Assembly (NCBI RefSeq): GCF_001039355.2
Contig: NW_019773669.1
Span: forward strand, 8,628 to 53,939
Source: Lingula anatina
Lineage: Eukaryota > Brachiopoda > Lingulata > Lingulida > Lingulidae
Reading direction: 5' to 3'
DNA length: 45,312 nucleotides
Shown here: one piece after another, positions 42,175 to 45,312 of the stretch
How positions within the stretch are numbered: the stretch's first letter is position 1
Layout: every line of letters starts with the position of its first letter
Program-made: the position numbers and the translations under genes
The notes under the pieces: generated by a model
Databases searched by the model: none
The model's input: only the letters and a program-made list of their open reading frames with translations
What the model was told of the DNA's origin: nothing

Positions 42175-44736
42175 GTGATGGTGTTTCCTCGCGCAAGATT
42201 AACACCTTGTTAGCAGCATTGCACCCCAGGTGTAAGCGAGTCGAATAGAAGTTTTTTGTCCAAGCATCCTTTTCCTAACCACTGAGTTAGGACAAAGGTG
42301 TAGTTACATGTACAATATCAATTTATAGAACAGCTGCATTTCATAAAAAAGAGAAACCATGGACAAACTATGGTAATAAAAACACAATCATTGAGAAGTT
42401 TATCTCCATGTGTTTGAAATTAAAAAAGGAAAAGTCAGTTATTGAATAGGAAGTGATAGTAAGCAAGCAACATTGTTCATAAAGGGCCTCTTTAAATGCA
42501 ACTTTTCACCAATCTGTCCTACAAACTGACAACATGCAAAAACGAAGCATGTCGCCACATATCGAAACAAAAACCAAGTTTGGGTGGATTATTATGGAGG
42601 CAATACTACAGGGATAAGTGATATTTTATCATTGCACATAGTATTTTTTATTTCTTTCAGGTTTAGTCCAGATACTAAGAATTTATACTTTGATGAAGAA
42701 GAGTCTATATCATGTGCCTTTCCTGTGGTATATGCACATCAGGCTTTATTAAATAAATTGGATGATGATGTTTTTCCTCTGCTTGCCAACCATCGGCATT
42801 TTATGGTATATTAGTTACATACTAATTATTTATTTGGTTTCCAATCTACAAAAAAGTTTGTTAAGGATATTGTAACCCTGTATTATCATCCAGACCCAAA
42901 ATTAGTTTTTTCCTGCATCTAATTATTCAATAATGCATCTATCTTTGTGATGATTTAAAATGATGGAAAAACCCTCGAAAATATAAAATAACTGGCATTT
43001 ATTTTTTTTGTTGCAATGTATAAGCCTACTAGGCAACTCAAAGCTTTAATCATCAATTTAACACCTTTCTATTTTGAGGTGAGATGGCAATCCATTTGGG
43101 GGCATAACTTTATCCGTGAACAAGATTTTATCACGAAAATTGTTACGAAGAGTTGACAAGGAGTTTATAGGCTACAATCCCGTGCCATCATTTTGGTTTA
43201 AATGTTTTTGTTATGAAATTTGGGTAAAGGATGACAATATCCCTTAGTATTAAGTTGGTATGCATAAAGATCATCATGGAGTAATTTCCATAGAAAATCT
43301 TTCATAGTGAAGAAGAAAAATTATTTCAGAAGCAATGTCACATGCACCTTGCTGATTTCAAGTATATCTAACTGATACCATAATGGATGTTGAAACCTAA
43401 GGATTTTAGTTCATGTGTGCATTCATACAGAATTCATTATGTCTTTTTTTTTCAACATCCACTGGTGGTATAGCCTTTATTGTACAGCACCAAATTGATT
43501 AAAGACATTTTAAAGTAAAGTTTTCAGGTTTGAAAAAGAAAGAAATTAATAATAATAATTTCTCAATTGGAATTTGTGTTCAAAAGGGTTAAGTTGACTT
43601 TAGTTAGAAAATTCCTAGAATAATCTATTTCAGCCTATTTTGCAGGAACTCAAACTACCAACAGACCCAGAATTCAATGAGAATTTTGTAAAAGCCACAA
43701 CCGACTTGGTTTATACCTACAGACCTGCTGAAAAGAAGGGATTTAAGATGTAAGTATGAGGGGTATTATGGTTGATAAAAATGTTCTGATTTAATTCTGT
43801 ACCTGCTTAGATAATGCAGAAAATAACCTTTGTCATGTAATGAGATAATGCTGTCACATTTTGCTAGTTCAAGCTGATGACCTAACAACAGTTTTTGTGT
43901 GTTAGGGTGCATTCACAGAGATTTAGATCGATACAGAGATTAAGATCGACCTAACACTAAATTGCAGTCAGCCAAGCGCGCACCATAGTTAATTACCCCT
44001 TTACAGCTTTTAGTAGGCGGGACAGATGCTTAAGCCAGCTAAGCTGACAGTAATCTAGTGAGACTCCCAACAGGGATAAATTGATCTAAAATCTATGGGA
44101 ATGGGGTCTTAGAAATTGCATTTTAGAATTTGGGCTAATCTCCTTTGCCTGAACAGCAATTAATACAGATTTAACACCAATTTTATCATACTTATAAGTT
44201 CTACAATTTATAGCCTGGAATTAATTTTGAAAGACTCACTTCTGATTTTATCACTGACAGAAAAAAGGTGAAATAATGCCTTTGTTCAATGGAACATCCT
44301 AATTAGGGGTGCATATCACATGAACAAAAATTTTAAAAGCAAACATTTTGTGGATCAAACTTTTTTGTCAATTATACCAAATTTCTTGATATCTGACTTA
44401 GTTATGGAGATTTGATGCACCTGTCTTTTGGCTTGGCAGATAATCCTCAGGGACCATATCATACTCATTCATGTAGTTATAACAACATATTGCATTGTAG
44501 TCTACATCATTTTACAGAGTCAGAGTATTAAGTTTAGCATTTGTATTGTACTTGTCAATTAATATATGTCAACTCTAATTTGTAAAATTAATTGTTGCTT
44601 TGACTTTAAAAAGGCAATGGTTTTATTTCTAGAATGAATGATTCTAAAAATACTACCAATGGTGAAGTTTGGATAAGTTCTGAAGCCGAGAAAGTTCTAA
44701 AGGAAGTAAAAAAGAAAACAGCAACATTTAAAAAAG
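18933..44736 (+). CDS. ELAC2: tRNase Z long form (ELAC2), 3' part beyond the window
   Basis: Endonuclease that removes tRNA 3' trailers in nucleus and mitochondria. Exons: 18933-19180 (partly repeated at 19288-19449), 21834-21884, 22962-23033, 23427-23491, 23797-23857, 26007-26120, 26786-26847, 27026-27087, 37919-37985, 41462-41513, 41862-42024, 42661-42805, 43646-43749, 44633-44736. All are GT-AG and the phases link except inside exon 3 (apparent 1-nt shift). Recognisable order: FLFNC strand, FITHSHWNNIGGL, LHGPPG, DVITVHQIPIYSQ, MSVAYVCK, VIDCPTEGFLESL, HFTPMQIF-RDPRYQEWIQRFSPDTKNL and DDDVFPLL, all in the ELAC2 N-terminal half. The catalytic C-terminal beta-lactamase domain (HxHxDH) must lie beyond 45312. 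The start at 18933 (A at -3) gives a basic, Phe-rich leader that could target mitochondria; Met at 19020 could start a nuclear form. ATG 18864 is in frame but has a weaker context. Confidence 0.92.
19019..19545 (+). repeat. Direct duplication of ELAC2 exon 1 around an N
   Basis: Sequence from 19019 recurs from 19288, offset 269 nt, through the exon 3' half, the donor and the following TG tract. The copies meet at a G homopolymer and a single N (19287). Near identity in exon and intron, and a join at a low-complexity tract, suggest two ends of one locus that the assembler did not merge. A real tandem duplication is less likely. Confidence 0.9.
19288..19449 (+). CDS. ELAC2: ELAC2 exon 1, second copy of the 3' part
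   Basis: Same reading frame and donor as the first copy, beginning at the internal Met (19289). If the duplication is an assembly artefact, only one of these two is real; either joins exon 2 in the same phase. Confidence 0.6.
19681..19904. mobile_element. Harbinger-type MITE with TTA target duplication
   Basis: 224 bp flanked by TTA at 19678-19680 and 19905-19907. The left end reads GGGACCGTTCACATGGGAAG; the right end on the opposite strand reads GGCCCCGTTCACATGACAAG. Homology runs about 47 bp and includes TCTATTTTCTAAAAATC. The GG-C-GTTCACATG terminus and 3-bp TTA duplication are typical of PIF/Harbinger non-autonomous elements. No coding capacity. Confidence 0.85.
19905..20526. other. ELAC2 intron 1, middle part
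   Basis: AT-rich sequence with a CA microsatellite near 20134-20147 and no supported gene. The final 8 bases (AAAATTTG, 20519-20526) are the left target duplication of the next element. Confidence 0.6.
20527..21153. mobile_element. Transposon with ~80-bp inverted ends and a captured RecQ-like fragment
   Basis: 627 bp between perfect 8-bp repeats AAAATTTG (20519-20526 and 21154-21161). Both ends begin CACCCTGAGCTTCAGAGATA and stay nearly identical for about 80 bp, apart from a few substitutions and a 2-nt TA gap. Each end is also self-complementary: CAGAGATAACTTGACA near the tip returns as TGTCAAGTTA(TA)CCTCTG about 60 bp inward. The centre encodes the start of a RecQ-like helicase on the minus strand. 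An 8-bp duplication fits hAT or P-type transposases, but the terminus is not a standard hAT CAGNG end, so the family is left open. It lacks a transposase. Confidence 0.88.
20694..20915 (-). pseudogene. RecQ-like helicase 5' fragment inside a transposon
   Basis: 73 codons from ATG at 20915. It shows a Q-motif-like LKPEQFESL (residues 28-36) and a complete Walker A, CVLPTGYGKSLIF (47-59), as in superfamily 2 RecQ-like ATPases. After SLIF it leaves the family pattern and stops, so the DEAH box and all later motifs are absent and it cannot be a working helicase. The upstream ~150 bp inside the element contains inverted CCAAT words, so the element may have taken a first exon together with its promoter. 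Confidence 0.75.
21834..21884 (+). CDS. ELAC2: ELAC2 exon 2
   Basis: 51 nt between TTTTAG and GGGTAAGC. It encodes FLFNCCEEFQRTGLIK. The family motif here is FNCGEG-QR; two positions differ (GEG to CEE), although phase, flanking residues and splice sites fit. Confidence 0.85.
22320..22905 (+). repeat. Second dispersed repeat family, two adjacent copies
   Basis: Two copies share the blocks GGC-TTTTCA...GAACTC-CATGGG-C-TGAAGC, then GATTATG(CAGTTAAGCAT), then TTGCATCAAAT, TTTGTAC and GACAGCTTTG. The same ordered blocks recur near 25680-25860, 38580-38640 and 39580-39790 in the same orientation. Non-coding; class unknown. Confidence 0.6.
22962..23033 (+). CDS. ELAC2: ELAC2 exon 3, with apparent 1-nt frameshift
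   Basis: 72 nt between TTCAACAG and GATAG|GTATAC. Entering from exon 2 the frame reads IKMK (22963-22974), as expected. The next conserved segment KIGNVFITHSHWNNIGGLI is in the following frame, as if one G at 22974-22975 were extra. An acceptor just upstream (ATGAAG|GAAG) would restore frame but drop IKMK and lacks a pyrimidine tract. Sequencing error, weak alternative splicing or a real lesion are all possible. Confidence 0.75.
23694..23742. repeat. (TG)n microsatellite
   Basis: About 49 nt of uninterrupted TG repeats in ELAC2 intron 4. Confidence 0.95.
24180..25520 (+). repeat. Copy A of the abundant repeat (tandem nuclear-receptor-motif core)
   Basis: Order: 'cattgacctaggcatgacacttg...tgcacccttg' head, a TTTCAAGGTCAAATG block, a TTTGTTTGATAAAGAAGC block, four core units beginning near 24747, 24896, 25039 and 25185 (spacing 143-149), then a GAACTCTTGTTTATTGCATT block and a tail ending GGTATCGCCTCTCTGATCC. 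It fills ELAC2 intron 5 and has no coding capacity. Confidence 0.8.
26661..26725. repeat. (CT)n-(TA)n compound microsatellite
   Basis: About 38 nt of CT followed by about 27 nt of TA, 60 nt before ELAC2 exon 7. It creates spurious long open frames on both strands. Confidence 0.95.
27114..28015. mobile_element. Possible 0.9-kb foldback element
   Basis: The left arm GCAGACTAACTAGTCTATG-TCAAATATGGCCAACC (27115-27149) matches the complement of the right arm at 27978-28013. The same GACTAACTAGTC and CAAATATGGC words form the arms of the short elements at 15778-16043, so this looks like a longer member. The interior has open frames on both strands that I do not recognise. It lies 27 nt after the ELAC2 exon 8 donor. 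Ends and target duplication are not fixed. Confidence 0.5.
28347..30037. mobile_element. 1.69-kb DNA element with inverted ends and TCAGACC target duplication
   Basis: Flanked by TCAGACC at 28340-28346 and 30038-30044. The left end CATGGACATAATGAGAGAAG continues as GACGTGAAACGCGG; the right end complement is the same over 34 bp with one change, and ATGTGCGTTCG recurs further in on both sides. The flanks join into the abundant repeat (AGAAACTACTCAGACC|TAGCCTATAATATTATGG), whose intact copies near 40290 show the empty site. The interior has no transposase I recognise but contains a 189-bp direct duplication. Confidence 0.85.
28995..29380 (+). repeat. Tandem pair of ~189-bp units
   Basis: ACTGGAGCA...GT-A(A/T)ATATATATATACTT...CAGTGTTAATGTCAACTTTG...GAGAGCCCATATTGAA occurs twice at a 189-nt offset (for example CTGGAG at 29025 and 29214). 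A third, degraded start (TTAATTATCATTACATAATTC) follows. Confidence 0.85.
30573..30618. repeat. (AAAT)n-like microsatellite
   Basis: Imperfect AAATAAAT tract inside the hAT element near its left end. Confidence 0.9.
30941..34295 (-). pseudogene. hAT/ZNF862-like transposase, six exons, two frameshifts
   Basis: Exons 5' to 3': 34295-33333, 33070-32846, 32678-32455, 32241-32024, 31760-31637, 31436-30941, all GT-AG with agreeing phases. Exon 1 has a TTF/BED-type zinc finger: FKWLI, LYCNTC, then HEQSEGHR in another frame, so the first shift (about 33995-34009, A/T run) splits the Cys pair from the His pair. A second shift at about 33694-33706 (A run) precedes FVTVMSDGSTD. Catalytic-type Asp segments MSDGSTD and FAGDGAAVN are present, then QALPTRVGGTRWLGH. 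The last exon has the hAT dimerisation signature AECERGFSQMKMIKN and an acidic tail (SDFSDMEERDD). Retained splice structure resembles domesticated ZNF862 relatives, but the flanking hAT ends mark a transposon. If the shifts are sequencing errors the gene could be intact. Confidence 0.88.
34390..34875 (+). mobile_element. 5'-truncated LINE fragment (reverse-transcriptase C-terminal region)
   Basis: A frame from about 34382 to 34771 reads FYRCVIESILAYGIIIWYSG, then VVKTARRIIG, LPKLDDIF, HPASSLFTFLPSNSRL and a stop. This order is typical of the end of ORF2 in CR1/L2-like non-LTR retrotransposons, after the catalytic core. Catalytic motifs are absent. A 3' UTR follows to about 34875, ending in TTATCTTA-like sequence. 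It lies inside the hAT element, so it either inserted there or travels with it. Confidence 0.75.
34876..35030. repeat. Subterminal direct repeats of the hAT element
   Basis: Two units of about 75 bp: AAAGTCGGAAGT...TTAATGACGTATAACTGACC, TATTTTCCCATATTTGGAAT, and AAAGTCGGAGGTGATGTAATG...CTGACCTATTTTCCCATATA. They lie within 350 bp of the hAT right end, where transposase subterminal sites often repeat. Confidence 0.75.
35213..37835 (+). repeat. Copies B/C of the abundant repeat with ~280-bp higher-order period
   Basis: The remainder of copy B (interrupted at 28347 and 30287) runs to about 35760. Copy C starts with a GC-rich head at 35763 (TACCACCAGTGTGTATGCTGG) and has core units at 36613, 36759, 36893, 37039 and 37173, spaced 146, 134, 146, 134, then one near 37289. 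Two tail copies end at about 37713 and 37833 with GGTATCGCCTCTCTGATCC. Each core unit carries TGACCTTGAAATTGACC then TTTGACCT. Confidence 0.85.
37919..37985 (+). CDS. ELAC2: ELAC2 exon 9
   Basis: 67 nt after a 10.8-kb intron. Acceptor TTTGTATAG, donor GTG|GTAAGT. It encodes TSSAVLRTLCQGETVTLEDG, matching the family segment that ends in 'DGK.(I/V)T..GR'. The leftover CA of exon 8 plus G completes Gln, so the phase bridges the transposon-filled intron. Confidence 0.88.
38640..39560 (+). repeat. Diverged copy D of the abundant repeat
   Basis: Two degraded core units (near 38660 and 38808), a degraded tail, a new head at 38987 (GTACCACCAGCTAATGCTGG), a long T run at 39164-39193 and a TTTCAAGGTCAAACAGG block. 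In ELAC2 intron 9. Confidence 0.7.
39870..41411 (+). repeat. Copy E of the abundant repeat
   Basis: The head hairpin TACCACCAGCGTAGGCGCTGG starts at about 39872. Then come the TTTGACCTTTGACC and TTTCAAGGTCAGACGG blocks, the site AAACTACACAGACCTAACC that is empty here but interrupted in copy B, core units at 40418, 40564, 40709, 40851 and 40985 (spacing 134-146), and a tail ending near 41411. It ends about 50 bp before ELAC2 exon 10. Confidence 0.85.
41462..42024 (+). CDS. ELAC2: ELAC2 exons 10 and 11
   Basis: Exon 10 (41462-41513) encodes ICPDDILKKAVIWRPII; exon 11 (41862-42024) encodes VIDCPTEGFLESLLKN and HFTPMQIFRDPRYQEWIQR. The VxxCP motif followed by 'H.(S/T)P...DPRYQ.W..RF' is diagnostic of the long-form tRNase Z central region and is the strongest basis for the gene name. 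Confidence 0.93.
42090..42164. repeat. (TA)n microsatellite
   Basis: About 75 nt of TA repeats in ELAC2 intron 11. Confidence 0.95.
42225..42300 (-). repeat. tRNA-like sequence, probably a SINE head or decayed tRNA
   Basis: On the minus strand, CTAACTCAGTGGTTAGGA (about 42290-42273) resembles a pol III A box, and TATTCGACTCG (about 42247-42237) a B box, about 30-40 nt apart as in tRNA genes. Acceptor and anticodon stems do not form, so it is not a functional tRNA. Confidence 0.45.
42661..44736 (+). CDS. ELAC2: ELAC2 exons 12-14
   Basis: Exon 12 (42661-42805) starts by completing Arg and gives FSPDTKNLYFDEEE and DDDVFPLL. Exon 13 (43646-43749; an acceptor at 43633 would add four residues) includes YTYRPAEKKGF, aligning to the family's LKY.LRP segment. 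Exon 14 (44633-44736) is a Lys/Glu-rich linker before the catalytic domain. The exon 14 donor (AAAG|GTAATT) leads out of the window. Confidence 0.88.
43905..44108. mobile_element. Harbinger-type MITE with TTA target duplication
   Basis: 204 bp with TTA at 43902-43904 and 44109-44111. The left end is GGGTGCATTCACAGAGATTT, the right end complement GACCCCATTCCCATAGATTT; both continue AGATC(G/A)AT. Non-coding. It shares end architecture with the element at 19681-19904 but not its interior. Confidence 0.8.
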
Positions 44737-44974
44737 GTAATTATTTTCTTCTATTTGAATGATGCTATGCTATTTTTATGTACAAGTACCATATGTGTGA
44801 ACATACGGTAGTTGCTCAAATAGTTTGAACAGTCTAATCAATCCGACCAAAAAATTATTTTCTAAAATTATTTTTTCTGGGCTGAAACATTTAGAACAAA
44901 AGTCAAAATCATGCAACAGAATTTTTTTGGTTCTGATTGTTCGACCATGTCATTGGAAAAGCTCAGTAAATTTT

Positions 44975-45312
44975 CAAGCCAGTGAATAGGTGCTACATGC
45001 CTCGGCCCTTTATCACTTGTTCAGCTTTCAATGGTTATCGTCATCCCACAACTTCCAAATCATATTTTTGTTTTACTGTAAAATTGCTGACTGACTTTGT
45101 TTGGCAAAGAAGCAAGTTGCTTTCAAAAATTAGCATAATGCTAAATGGGTTTACATTTACAGTAATTATTCTCATTTTTGCACAATTTTGGTGACGTTCA
45201 CCCCATAACTGTCAAACCATACTTTTGTTTTACATTAAATTTACTGTGTAGCTTTGTTTGGCAAAGAAGCAAAATGGGCATGATCAGTGTACATTTATGG
45301 TAATTACTCTGT
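44975..45312 (+). repeat. Two tandem partial units of the abundant repeat
   Basis: GCTGACTGACTTTGTTTGGC/AAAGAAGC...TTTACATTTACAGTAATTA is followed about 175 nt later by TGTGTAGCTTTGTTTGGCAAAGAAGC...GTACATTTATGGTAATTA. Related to 24555-24690 in copy A. Continues beyond the window. Confidence 0.7.

Overview
This is AT-rich animal nuclear DNA. Every protein gene is split into short exons by GT-AG introns, the tRNA is of eukaryotic type with internal A and B boxes, and much of the intron sequence is transposon or repeat. The protein products resemble vertebrate orthologues closely enough to name, so a metazoan is secure. The repeat load, the hAT/ZNF862-like transposase and the RecQ-like fragment would fit a marine invertebrate, but I cannot name the phylum.

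Layout. (1) 1006-3718, plus: a five-exon AQP8-like aquaporin. (2) 4992-5063, plus: an intact tRNA-Glu(TTC). (3) 7994-18401, minus: a complete 12-exon MAP2K4/MKK4 (JNK/p38 pathway kinase kinase), 384 codons. (4) 18933 to beyond the right edge, plus: ELAC2 (long-form tRNase Z), 14 exons visible. The window ends before its catalytic beta-lactamase half. MAP2K4 and ELAC2 are head to head, with start codons about 530 bp apart, and share an intergenic promoter containing a perfect CRE palindrome and several CCAAT boxes.

ELAC2 introns hold most of the accessory DNA. Intron 1 carries a Harbinger-type MITE and a 627-bp transposon with an 8-bp target duplication that contains the 5' end of a RecQ-like helicase. 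Intron 8 (10.8 kb) carries a foldback element, a 1.69-kb element with inverted ends and a 7-bp duplication, and a 4.9-kb hAT element with a spliced but twice-frameshifted ZNF862-like transposase and a LINE fragment inside it. The last two elements interrupt one copy of an abundant repeat family, and intact sister copies in this window show the empty sites. That family has a tandem core of about 134-149 bp, and each unit carries a TCAAGGTCA half-site and a DR1-like pair, that is, nuclear-receptor-type motifs.

Cautions. A lone N at 19287 separates two near-identical copies of ELAC2 exon 1, which is most likely an unmerged assembly overlap. ELAC2 exon 3 has an apparent 1-nt frameshift and the hAT transposase has two in A/T runs, so sequencing error must be weighed against real decay. 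The genes do not form a pathway; beyond the divergent promoter their linkage is not obviously functional.
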